A stretch of 10,265 bases of DNA from an uncultured Pelolinea sp. (GTDB taxonomy: Bacteria > Chloroflexota > Anaerolineae > Anaerolineales > Anaerolineaceae), in NCBI GenBank assembly GCA_937902055.1, contig CALGUJ010000079.1:1-10265 (forward strand), in the 5' to 3' direction. Within the stretch, counting starts at the first letter, position 1. Each line of letters begins with the position of its first letter. Of this stretch, positions 1 to 6,821 are shown piece by piece. The position numbers and the translations under genes were made by a program. Under the pieces are notes generated by a model. That model searched no databases. It was not told where the DNA came from and saw only the letters and a list, made by a program, of their open reading frames with translations.

Positions 1-1
1 G

Positions 2-688
2 GCCGGAAGAGGTCTTGGATACGCGCATCAGGCGGGAATTGTGCACTGCGACGTTAAACCGCAGAATATGCTGGTTTCGAATTCAGGTGTCCTCAAGATC
101 ACCGATTTCGGCATCGCGCGCGCGCTGGACAGCATCTCGCGCGATGAACGATACGACGTGGTATGGGGATCGCCATATTACATTTCTCCCGAACAAGCTC
201 GAGGAATGCCGCCTTCACCCGCAACGGATATCTACTCGCTCGGGGTGATCGCTTATGAAATGCTTGCCGGGCGCCCTCCTTTCGATGCCGATGATTCCGT
301 AGAGTTGGCGCGCATGCATCGGGAAGACCAGCCGCTGCCGCTTCGCAAATTGCGCGCCGATCTCCCGCGCGAAGTTGAAACCTTCATCCAACAGGCTATG
401 TCCAAAGAACCTGCAGACCGCTTCGCTGACGGCAACGCTTTCGTTGAAGCCCTAAAGGGGATATGGAAGAATGACATTTTTTCCAGAAAACCGCTGGCAC
501 CTGCCAATCCGGATAACCGGCGAATTCAGTCAGCCCAGCAGCCAAAGCGCAAGACGGAGGATTCATCAATAATATCGACCAGCCGACAATTCAACTGGCT
601 GACAATCCTACTCAGTTTTTTAGCGCTCATCCTGGGTGGGGGTTTGATCCCATTTTGGATATACGTGATACTGTCAATCAATAAATAG
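2..688 (+). CDS. Ser/Thr protein kinase, PrkC/PknB-like, C-terminal part (5' end outside window)
   Basis: Partial Hanks-type kinase that transfers phosphate from ATP to Ser/Thr of target proteins. The open frame runs in from the left edge, so the glycine-rich loop and catalytic lysine lie outside. Counting from the first codon seen, the catalytic loop HCDVKPQN is at 15-22, the Mg-binding DFG at 35-37, the activation-loop end GSPYYISPEQ at 56-65, and the F-helix Asp in TDIYSLG at 75-81. The conserved subdomain XI arginine is in DRF near residue 140. The loop has Cys where most kinases have Arg (HRD), making it a non-RD type. A basic, polar linker leads to one hydrophobic segment at about 199-224, followed by only a few residues, so the kinase is probably tethered to the membrane without PASTA or other outside sensor domains. 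rpe starts 12 bp after the stop, suggesting co-transcription. Kinase identity is firm; substrates are unknown. Confidence 0.93.
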   Translation, partial: AGRGLGYAHQAGIVHCDVKPQNMLVSNSGVLKITDFGIARALDSISRDERYDVVWGSPYYISPEQARGMPPSPATDIYSLGVIAYEMLAGRPPFDADDSVELARMHREDQPLPLRKLRADLPREVETFIQQAMSKEPADRFADGNAFVEALKGIWKNDIFSRKPLAPANPDNRRIQSAQQPKRKTEDSSIISTSRQFNWLTILLSFLALILGGGLIPFWIYVILSINK

Positions 689-700
689 AATGGATGGAAT

Positions 701-1351
701 ATGGAACCGATGATTTCCGCTTCAATACTAAATGCTGATTTCTCCAGGCTGGAGCAGCAGATCCAGGCAGTTGAGCAAGCCGGGGTGGACTGGATCCATC
801 TAGATATAATGGATGGCCATTTTGTGCCCAACATCTCTTTCGGCCCGCAAATCGCCTCGATTTGCCGCAAGATCACCAAACTACCATTGGATACGCACCT
901 GATGATCAGCAATCCGGACCAGTTCATCGACGCTTTCGCCGACGCAGGCTCGGATTATATCAGCGTGCACGTGGAAAACAATCCGCACATCCATCGCACC
1001 CTTCAAAATATCCAGAAGAAGAACAAACTACCCGGGATCGTACTGAATCCCGGTACTCCGCTCCAATCGATTTTCCCCGTACTTCACATGGTGAAATACG
1101 TGCTGATCATGACAGTCAATCCCGGATTCGGCGGACAGGCTTTTCTTGCGGAAACCATGCAAAAGGTCACTGAATTATCCCGGAAAATTCAGGAAGAAAA
1201 ACTGGATATCCTGATCGAAGTTGACGGCGGGATCAATGCCGACACGATCAAGATAGCCCGAGAAGCCGGGGCAAATGTATTCGTGGTCGGTTCCTATATT
1301 TTCAATAATTCAGCAGGGATCGCTTCAGCAGTAAGGGCGCTCAAAGGATAA
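701..1351 (+). CDS. rpe: Ribulose-phosphate 3-epimerase
   Basis: Cytosolic TIM-barrel enzyme that interconverts D-ribulose 5-phosphate and D-xylulose 5-phosphate in the pentose phosphate or Calvin pathways. At 216 aa it has the usual length. Family signatures are present in order: SASILNADF at 6-14, the metal-binding and catalytic HLDIMDGHFVPN at 33-44 (His33, Asp35), His66 in DTHLM, the flexible loop MTVNPGFGGQ at 137-146, and the second catalytic Asp175 in EVDGG, followed by the phosphate-binding GSYIF near the end. These residues match the acid/base pair and metal ligands known for the family. ATG at 701 is chosen because the family motif begins a few residues later; Met4 at 710 is possible. 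The Shine-Dalgarno is weak (GGATGGAAT just upstream), consistent with reading from the kinase transcript. A hairpin terminator follows directly. Confidence 0.97.
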   Translation: MEPMISASILNADFSRLEQQIQAVEQAGVDWIHLDIMDGHFVPNISFGPQIASICRKITKLPLDTHLMISNPDQFIDAFADAGSDYISVHVENNPHIHRTLQNIQKKNKLPGIVLNPGTPLQSIFPVLHMVKYVLIMTVNPGFGGQAFLAETMQKVTELSRKIQEEKLDILIEVDGGINADTIKIAREAGANVFVVGSYIFNNSAGIASAVRALKG

Positions 1352-1356
1352 AATAA

Positions 1357-1394
1357 AAAGGCTGCGGTATTTTCATCCGCAGCCTTTGATTTTT
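1357..1394. terminator. Bidirectional rho-independent terminator between rpe and rpmB
   Basis: A perfect 11-bp inverted repeat, AAAGGCTGCGG at 1357-1367 and CCGCAGCCTTT at 1377-1387, encloses a 9-nt loop. On the plus strand it is followed by GA and five T; on the minus strand the stem runs directly into TTTTTATTTT-like sequence (1351-1359 reversed). It sits between two convergent genes, so it can end rpe transcription and, with the better U-tract, rpmB transcription. Confidence 0.88.
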
Positions 1395-1406
1395 AAAAAC
1401 TAATAC

Positions 1407-1589
1407 TTACGCGTCTTTGGAAAGGGTTTTAATGCACTTGGCGCATAAAACTTTTCGCACCATAACACCGTTCTCATACACGGAAACTGTTTGCAGGTTC
1501 GGACGGAACTTGCGATTCGTTGCGCGCAATGAAAAGCTGCGGTTATGCCCGAAAGTGGTTGTTTTTCCACAATTTTCACACTTTGCCAT
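1407..1589 (-). CDS. rpmB: 50S ribosomal protein L28, zinc-ribbon type
   Basis: Small structural protein of the large ribosomal subunit, 60 aa. It begins MAKCENCGK and carries the family pattern GHNRSFSLRATNRKF followed by PNLQ. Two CxxC pairs, Cys4/Cys7 and Cys49/Cys52, would bind one zinc ion, so this is the C+ form; zinc-independent L28 copies lack these cysteines. The start is supported by AAAGGA at 1597-1602 (read on the minus strand), 7 nt before the ATG. It is transcribed alone, opposite to its neighbours, as in the Bacillus subtilis rpmB/yloU arrangement recalled from memory. A candidate promoter lies at 1640-1668 and the shared terminator lies after its stop. Confidence 0.97.
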   Translation of the reverse strand: MAKCENCGKTTTFGHNRSFSLRATNRKFRPNLQTVSVYENGVMVRKVLCAKCIKTLSKDA

Positions 1590-1620
1590 AGGTCATTCCT
1601 TTCAATACGAAATCTCTACC

Positions 1621-1649
1621 TTGTAAATAACAAAAAAGTAGTTTACCAT
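1621..1649 (+). promoter_or_regulatory. Candidate sigma-70-type promoter for the yloU-fakA unit
   Basis: -35 TTGTAA at 1621-1626, a 17-bp spacer, and -10 TACCAT at 1644-1649, each with four of six consensus matches. The predicted start point is about 45 bp before the Asp23/Gls24 gene. The -10 box overlaps the -10 box of the opposing rpmB candidate promoter by two bases, so the two could not both be occupied at once. Confidence 0.35.
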
Positions 1650-1668
1650 AAACCGTAACGAATAACAA
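1640..1668 (-). promoter_or_regulatory. Candidate sigma-70-type promoter for rpmB
   Basis: Read on the minus strand: -35 TTGTTA (plus positions 1663-1668), a 17-bp spacer, and -10 TAAACT (1640-1645). Each box matches four of six consensus positions. It lies about 50 bp upstream of the rpmB start. The AT-rich region makes chance matches possible. Confidence 0.4.
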
Positions 1669-1702
1669 GTTGATTGGTTAATATAAAAAGGGTCCTGAAA
1701 AG

Positions 1703-2059
1703 ATGAGCGAAACGAAAAAAAGCATGGGTAAAATTTCAATCTCTTACAACGCGATCGCTACGATTGCCTTTCAATCTGCGCTGGAATCATACGGCGTGGT
1801 GGGTTTGGCCACCGAGAATATCGCGCGCGGAATCTCCAATTTATTCACCAAGACCCCCATCTCCGGCGTGGTTGTTCAATACGATGGAGACATTATCAAC
1901 ATCGACCTGTACATCATCGTTGAATACGGCACACGCATCGCTTCCGTTACCCAAAGCGTGGCGAACAATGTAAAATTCAACGTCGAAAAAATGGTCGGCA
2001 TTCCCGTCAACGAAGTCAATGTACACGTGCGCGGCCTGCGGGTCAGCGACACGGATTAA
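1703..2059 (+). CDS. Asp23/Gls24 family protein (YloU-like)
   Basis: Protein of 118 aa with the Asp23/Gls24 fold pattern. Near the N-terminus is GKISISYNAIATIAFQSALE, then YGVVGLA, a central segment with GVVVQYDGDIINIDLYIIVEYGTRI, and an end with VNEVNVHVRGLRV. These alternate hydrophobic strands and a helix (VTQSVANNVKFNVEKMVG) as in the family. Family members are small cytosolic proteins, some tied to membrane or envelope stress in Firmicutes; the molecular role of YloU is not established. There is no signal peptide or membrane span. A possible ribosome site, AAGGG at 1688-1692, is 10 nt before the ATG. The FakA-like gene follows after 41 bp with its own good ribosome site, the same pairing as yloU-yloV in Bacillus, which suggests a shared pathway, perhaps in lipid or envelope upkeep. 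Confidence 0.92.
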   Translation: MSETKKSMGKISISYNAIATIAFQSALESYGVVGLATENIARGISNLFTKTPISGVVVQYDGDIINIDLYIIVEYGTRIASVTQSVANNVKFNVEKMVGIPVNEVNVHVRGLRVSDTD

Positions 2060-2100
2060 TTTATTCTGAATTCATTCTTTGTAGTTAAGGGATCATATTA

Positions 2101-3789
2101 ATGGCTGATGTTCAAAGTAATCCACAATCCGTGGACCAGGTAAAGTACGAACCGCTTTATTCAATCGATGGGCAATCGCTCAAGCACGCATTTTTTGCTG
2201 CCCTGGTATGGCTGCGGAATCATCAACAGGTTGTCAATTCATTAAATGTTTTTCCTGTGCCGGATGGCGATACCGGCACAAACATGTTTTTAACCATGCA
2301 ATCCGCTTACAGCGAAATATCGGAATCAGCCGATACCAGCGCAGGAAAGATCGCGCACATGATCTCGCAAGGTGCGCTGATGGGGGCCCGCGGTAATTCG
2401 GGTGTTATTCTTTCTCAATTGCTGCGCGGATTTGCGCGCTTGCTGGACGATAAACCGGTTTTGGATGCCGACTTGTTGGTGGAAGCGTTGGGCGAGAGCC
2501 GCAACACAGCTTACAAAGGAGTGGTTCGCCCGGTTGAAGGCACCATCCTGACCGTCGCCAAGGATATGGCCAAGGCTGCCGAGGAAACACGCAGCGAGTC
2601 GAACGACATTATTTATATTCTCGATAAGACTCTCAAAGCAGGCGAGGAATCCCTGAAAAATACACCCAATTTGCTGCCAATCCTCAAACAAGCCGGCGTG
2701 GTCGATTCCGGCGGTAAAGGTCTGGTTGTGATTTTGGAGGGTATTTACCGTTACGCCACCCACCAAACGGTTGAGATCGGTGAAGTCGCTGCCGAACGCG
2801 CTCCAGTCAGCCTGGAAAGCCTGCAGATGAGTCAAATGCACGAAGAGATCGAAGCGGGCCAGGATTTCGAAATCGTGGTCGATTTCAAACCTGAAGGTGA
2901 ACTGAATCTGGAATCGTTTTACGGAGATCTGGAAAAGATCGGCACCTCCATCCAGGTGGGTGAAGGCGACGACATGTACCGCATGCATATTCACGTTCCC
3001 ACTGATAAAAAATACGATCCTATCGAATTGGTCGGGAAATACGGCGCGGTTCAGAAGGTCTACATTGAGAACCTGATGGAACAGATGAAAGGAAAATCCG
3101 GCGAAGAGGATTTCTCCAATCCGGTTGAAGAAGGCCAAATCGCGGTAGTCGCGGTATCTCCCGGCGACGGCATTTCACGTATTTTCAAGAGCTTGGGAGT
3201 ATCGCGTATCGTCAGCGGTGGACAAACGATGAACCCCAGCACTAACGATATCTTCCAGGCATACAAGTATTTGCCGACGGACAAAGTGATTATTCTGCCA
3301 AATAATAAAAATATCATCATGGCAGCCGAAGCTTCCAAAAAATTATCAGACAAGCAAGTAGAAATCATCCCCACAAAAAACGTTCCGCAAGGATTATCCG
3401 CCTGTCTGCGCCTGAACCCTGAGGGCGAGTTAAAAGAGATCGTCGCTGAAATGAATGAATCGCTGGATGAAGTCGAAGCCGGCGAGATCACCACTGCCAC
3501 GCGCTCGATTGAACTGAACGGCGTAAACGTTAAGGAAGGCGAAGTAATCGCCTTGCTGAACGGCAGCCTGGTGTCATCTTCCAAATCGATTGTAAAAGCC
3601 TGCGCCGAATTGCTCAAAAAATCCGGTATTGAAGACCGCGAGCATGTTACGATTTTCTACGGCAGTGATACCACCCAGGCGCAGATCGACGAAGTGACCG
3701 GTTTTATTGCCAAAACTTACCCGGATCACGAAGTTGAGGTCCACGAAGGCGGACAGCCGCACTATCAATTCATCCTCTCTATCGAATAG
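2101..3789 (+). CDS. fakA: FakA/YloV-like DAK2-domain protein, probable fatty acid kinase catalytic subunit
   Basis: 562 aa, close to the usual size of FakA/YloV. In Firmicutes FakA phosphorylates fatty acids held by a FakB (DegV) partner, producing acyl-phosphate for phospholipid synthesis. The N-terminal DhaL/DAK2 kinase domain (about 15-220) shows the Mg-nucleotide motif PDGDTGTNM at 54-62, GARGNSG at 95-101 and DSGGKG at 202-207. The middle domain (about 245-330) has HIH at 296-298. The C-terminal domain (about 345-562) has SGGQTMNPST at 372-381, ILPNNKN at 398-404 and the closing GGQPHYQF. A ribosome site AAGGGA at 2087-2092 sits 8 nt before the ATG. Oddity: the middle-domain cysteine expected in Firmicute FakA (GYCTEF) appears to be Glu257. 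No FakB gene is visible here, so the fatty acid kinase role is inferred from family and gene order. Confidence 0.93.
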   Translation: MADVQSNPQSVDQVKYEPLYSIDGQSLKHAFFAALVWLRNHQQVVNSLNVFPVPDGDTGTNMFLTMQSAYSEISESADTSAGKIAHMISQGALMGARGNSGVILSQLLRGFARLLDDKPVLDADLLVEALGESRNTAYKGVVRPVEGTILTVAKDMAKAAEETRSESNDIIYILDKTLKAGEESLKNTPNLLPILKQAGVVDSGGKGLVVILEGIYRYATHQTVEIGEVAAERAPVSLESLQMSQMHEEIEAGQDFEIVVDFKPEGELNLESFYGDLEKIGTSIQVGEGDDMYRMHIHVPTDKKYDPIELVGKYGAVQKVYIENLMEQMKGKSGEEDFSNPVEEGQIAVVAVSPGDGISRIFKSLGVSRIVSGGQTMNPSTNDIFQAYKYLPTDKVIILPNNKNIIMAAEASKKLSDKQVEIIPTKNVPQGLSACLRLNPEGELKEIVAEMNESLDEVEAGEITTATRSIELNGVNVKEGEVIALLNGSLVSSSKSIVKACAELLKKSGIEDREHVTIFYGSDTTQAQIDEVTGFIAKTYPDHEVEVHEGGQPHYQFILSIE

Positions 3790-3836
3790 AGACCCCGGAC
3801 GATCAAGGCAGCCGCACACCGTTGAATGCTGCGGTG

Positions 3837-3842
3837 TACAAT
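3837..3842 (+). promoter_or_regulatory. Possible -10 box (TACAAT) just upstream of recG
   Basis: TACAAT matches five of six consensus bases and lies 9 nt before the preferred recG ATG, directly after a TG. There is no convincing -35 at 16-18 bp upstream. If real, the transcript would begin at or next to the ATG, giving a leaderless mRNA, which would fit the absence of a Shine-Dalgarno sequence there. Confidence 0.25.
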
Positions 3843-3851
3843 ATTTTTATC

Positions 3852-6242
3852 ATGTCAGGTTTCTTTACAACGCTGAAGGGCATTTTAACCCTCGAAACAA
3901 AAAGGGGATTTTTAAATACGGCTGTAATGGGCGGTTTCGCCAGGTTCAGACCGTTCATCGAGGAAAATGGTCCTAAAGAGCAGATCGATGCAGAGGATAT
4001 TCGCATTTTATTGATATTCGCGGATCAATACGACGCCTGGCCTTTAGAATCCCGAAAAAAAGCTGTATCTGCCTGCCTGGATTGGATAAATGGTAATCCT
4101 TCCAAGAACCGCCTGGTTCTTGACCTTTCCGAACTGCCAATTTCAATGACCACCCTCAAAGAATCGCAGGATCCGGCATTGTTTGGGCCGATTCAGGCCA
4201 TCCGCGGGATTGGGGACAAGAATTTCACGTTGTTCCACAAAATGGGCATCCGTACCATCTACGATCTGCTGCGCTACTTCCCGCGCAGATACCAGGATTT
4301 CAGTAAACTAAAAACCATCAATCAACTTGAATACGGTGAAGAATTGACCGTAATCGGCACGCTTGCCAACGACCTTTATACGCATTCATCGAAACGCGGA
4401 AATCTGAAGATCATCGAAGGCACGCTGAGTGACGGCACCGGCACCCTGCGGCTGACGTGGTTCAATCAACCATATTTGACGACCCAGCTTGGCAAGGGAT
4501 CAGCGATTGTTGTCTCCGGGAAAGTCGATATATACTTGGGCCGCCTGGTGATGAACAGCCCGGATTGGGAGCCTTTGGAAAGCGAGCAATTGCACACCAA
4601 TCGCATCGTTCCCATGTATCCATTGACTGCCGGCGTTTCGCAGCGGCAGTTGCGCCGCATTGTCCACCAGAACCTGCCCTTCTGGAGCAGCCGCGTAAAA
4701 GAATACCTTCCAAATGACGTATTGGACCACGAGCCTTATCCACCCATTGCGGCGGCTTTACGGCAGATGCATTTTCCTGATTCTTCCGAGGAATTGGATA
4801 TCGCGAGAGACCGTTTTGCTTTTGAAGAGATTTTCTTTCTTCAATTGGGAGTTATGGCGCAAAAGACGGATTGGTGCGAACATAAGGCCGAGGCTTTTCC
4901 GCTTTCAAGTGAAGAATTGAAGCAAAGCACCGCGAGATTGCCTTATACCCTCACTAGCGCCCAACAAAACGCCATTAACGCCATCCTATCCGATCTGACC
5001 GCCGGTCGCCCAATGAACCGGCTGCTGCAAGGCGACGTTGGATCCGGGAAGACGGTGGTGGCCAAGTTCGCCATTCAGGCAATATTGCGGGGAAATGCCC
5101 AGGCAGCCGTGATGGCCCCCACATCCATTCTGGCCGAACAGCATTACCGCACGCTCACAGACCTGCTGGTTTCGGATGGGTTAATTGTTGAGGAGGAAAT
5201 TGCGTTATTGATCGGTTCCACACCCGCCAAAGCCCGCGAGGAGATCCTCGCCAATCTGGCCGCCGGAAAATTGAAAGTAATTATCGGTACGCATGCTTTG
5301 ATCGAAGGACCGGTGGTATTCAATAACCTGCAGTTGGCTGTGATCGATGAACAACACCGCTTCGGCGTGGAACAACGCGCAATTTTACGAAAAAAGGGCA
5401 GCAGCCCTCACCTGCTGGTGATGACTGCCACGCCCATCCCGCGTTCGCTGGCTCTGACTGTTTACGGGGATCTGGACGTCGCCACCATCGATGAAATGCC
5501 CGCCGGCCGGCTTCCGGTCGAGACCCGGCTGCTGCTGCCCGGTCAGCGCGAGGATGCCTATCGCCTGATCCGCGAACAGATCGCTCTGGGTTATCAGGCA
5601 TTCGTCATTTATCCGCTGGTGGAAAGCGAAGAAGAGGAAGAATTTAAAGCCGCCGTGAATGAGTGCCGCCGGTTGCAGAAAGAAATTTTCCCGGATTTGA
5701 AAGTCGGTTTGATGCATGGAAAATTAAAACCGGTTGAAAAAGAAAAAGTGATGCTCGATTTTCGCGACCGCAAGTATCACATCCTGGTGTCCACCACGGT
5801 GATCGAAGTGGGTGTGGATATTCCCCGCGCGACCATTGTGTTGATCGAGGGCGCCAATCGTTTCGGTCTGGCGCAATTGCATCAAATCCGCGGACGTGTT
5901 GGCCGTAACGGCGAAAAATCATATTGCCTGTTGATCCCTGAAAACGATTTGAAAGCTGAGAACGAAAGGCTGGCAGTGATGGTATCGACCACGGACGGCT
6001 TCAAGTTGGCTGAATTCGATCTGCAGCAGCGCGGACCGGGAGAATTCCTGGGCACGCGCCAATCGGGATATGCCGGGCTGCGTTTTTCGAATATTGCTGA
6101 TACACGGTTGATTGAAAAATCCCGCAGTTACGCAACCTCTGTCTTCAACGCCGATCCACATCTGGAAAAGCCTGAAAATCAACTGCTATTGGAGCAATTG
6201 AGGTACTTCTGGCCTGGTATACAATTAAATTTGAATAATTAA
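3852..6242 (+). CDS. recG: ATP-dependent DNA helicase RecG
   Basis: Branch-migrating helicase that remodels stalled forks, R-loops and Holliday junctions; 796 aa from the chosen ATG. In order: an N-terminal extension of about 115 residues, a helix-hairpin-like segment (IRGIGDK and LLRYFPRRYQDF, about 117-150), and the OB-fold wedge domain around 160-240 (VIGTL, GTLSDGTGTLRLTWF). Superfamily 2 helicase motifs follow: Walker A GDVGSGKT at 394-401, DEQH at 499-502, TATPIPRS at 525-532 and QIRGRVGR at 678-685. The C-terminal TRG region has DLQQRGPGEFLGTRQSG. Escherichia coli RecG is 693 aa and lacks the extension; Thermotoga maritima RecG (780 aa) has one. A TTG at 3822 would add 10 residues, but neither start has a clear ribosome site; the ATG is preferred because family-like sequence begins there. 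It lies 62 bp after fakA, in the same order as in Firmicutes. Confidence 0.96.
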   Translation: MSGFFTTLKGILTLETKRGFLNTAVMGGFARFRPFIEENGPKEQIDAEDIRILLIFADQYDAWPLESRKKAVSACLDWINGNPSKNRLVLDLSELPISMTTLKESQDPALFGPIQAIRGIGDKNFTLFHKMGIRTIYDLLRYFPRRYQDFSKLKTINQLEYGEELTVIGTLANDLYTHSSKRGNLKIIEGTLSDGTGTLRLTWFNQPYLTTQLGKGSAIVVSGKVDIYLGRLVMNSPDWEPLESEQLHTNRIVPMYPLTAGVSQRQLRRIVHQNLPFWSSRVKEYLPNDVLDHEPYPPIAAALRQMHFPDSSEELDIARDRFAFEEIFFLQLGVMAQKTDWCEHKAEAFPLSSEELKQSTARLPYTLTSAQQNAINAILSDLTAGRPMNRLLQGDVGSGKTVVAKFAIQAILRGNAQAAVMAPTSILAEQHYRTLTDLLVSDGLIVEEEIALLIGSTPAKAREEILANLAAGKLKVIIGTHALIEGPVVFNNLQLAVIDEQHRFGVEQRAILRKKGSSPHLLVMTATPIPRSLALTVYGDLDVATIDEMPAGRLPVETRLLLPGQREDAYRLIREQIALGYQAFVIYPLVESEEEEEFKAAVNECRRLQKEIFPDLKVGLMHGKLKPVEKEKVMLDFRDRKYHILVSTTVIEVGVDIPRATIVLIEGANRFGLAQLHQIRGRVGRNGEKSYCLLIPENDLKAENERLAVMVSTTDGFKLAEFDLQQRGPGEFLGTRQSGYAGLRFSNIADTRLIEKSRSYATSVFNADPHLEKPENQLLLEQLRYFWPGIQLNLNN
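6198..6225 (+). promoter_or_regulatory. Candidate promoter for coaD inside the recG 3' end
   Basis: -35 TTGAGG at 6198-6203, a 16-bp spacer, and -10 TACAAT at 6220-6225 (four and five of six consensus matches). The predicted start near 6232 leaves about 25 nt of leader carrying GAGG at 6244-6247, 9 nt before the coaD ATG. It overlaps the last codons of recG, so part of the match may be coding constraint. Confidence 0.33.
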
Positions 6243-6256
6243 TGAGGTTTTGAATA

Positions 6257-6781
6257 ATGGTTAGAGCAATTTTTCCCGGAACTTTCGACCCGATCCACTT
6301 CGGGCACATCGATATCGCGACGCGTGCGACCAAGATTTTCGATGAACTGATTGTCGCGGTTTACGACCGCCCGCTAAAGAATCTGCTATTTACCCCCCAG
6401 GAACGCATCGAATTGACCCGCGAAAGTTTCCGGGATAATCCCCGCATTAAAGTCGTTGGCTACAACAGCTTGACGGTGAATTTTTGCCACGAAATGTCCG
6501 CAAACGTCATTGTGAGAGGACTGCGCGTTTTTTCCGATTTCGAACACGAGTTTGCCATGGCGCTGGCCAATCATCGCCTGGCGCCGGACATCGAATTGGT
6601 CGCACTAATCACCAGCGAAGAACACACATTCCTATCCTCAACAACTGTTCGCGAAATCGCTTCTTTGCAGGGAGATATCTCCACCATGGTGCCTTCCCAT
6701 GTGCAAAAGGCTTTATTCAAACGCATGCAGGAAATCAGCGATTCCAGCCGGATCAATCAATATACATCCTTAAAAGATTAA
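6257..6781 (+). CDS. coaD: Phosphopantetheine adenylyltransferase
   Basis: Cytosolic nucleotidyltransferase that joins ATP and 4'-phosphopantetheine to give dephospho-CoA and pyrophosphate, the fourth step of coenzyme A synthesis. At 174 aa it is slightly longer than the roughly 160 aa usual for the family because of a polar C-terminal tail. Visible motifs: PGTFDPIHFGH at 7-17, which includes the T/HxGH nucleotide-binding signature HFGH at 14-17; Lys41 at the position of the catalytic/substrate lysine; VRGLR at 86-90, giving two phosphate-binding arginines, followed by SDFEHEFAMALANHRL; and SSTTVRE at 127-133, the ATP-binding ISSTxVR motif. The start has GAGG 9 nt upstream. It follows recG by 14 bp and is followed after 40 bp by the coiled-coil gene, so these may form one unit, with a candidate internal promoter at 6198-6225. 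Confidence 0.97.
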   Translation: MVRAIFPGTFDPIHFGHIDIATRATKIFDELIVAVYDRPLKNLLFTPQERIELTRESFRDNPRIKVVGYNSLTVNFCHEMSANVIVRGLRVFSDFEHEFAMALANHRLAPDIELVALITSEEHTFLSSTTVREIASLQGDISTMVPSHVQKALFKRMQEISDSSRINQYTSLKD

Positions 6782-6821
6782 CGCAAACGCATGTAAAATA
6801 AGATAAACATCAGGATTGGAT

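Noticed and set aside
2326..3138. 270-codon open frame on the minus strand inside fakA
   Set aside because: It is a mirror of the fakA coding sequence: no family motif, no sensible ribosome site, low-quality composition rich in Phe, His and Asn. The sense frame is a clear FakA-like protein.
3808..3848. Possible terminator between fakA and recG (ACACCG/CGGTGT and GCAGC/GCTGC pairings followed by a T-rich stretch)
   Set aside because: The stems are only 5-6 bp with loops of 10-15 nt, the two pairings compete, and the T-rich part is interrupted. It is too weak to annotate.
5320..5717. Two overlapping minus-strand frames within recG
   Set aside because: They overlap the helicase core motifs of recG in other frames, are rich in Arg/Pro/Gly typical of shadow frames, and match no family I know.
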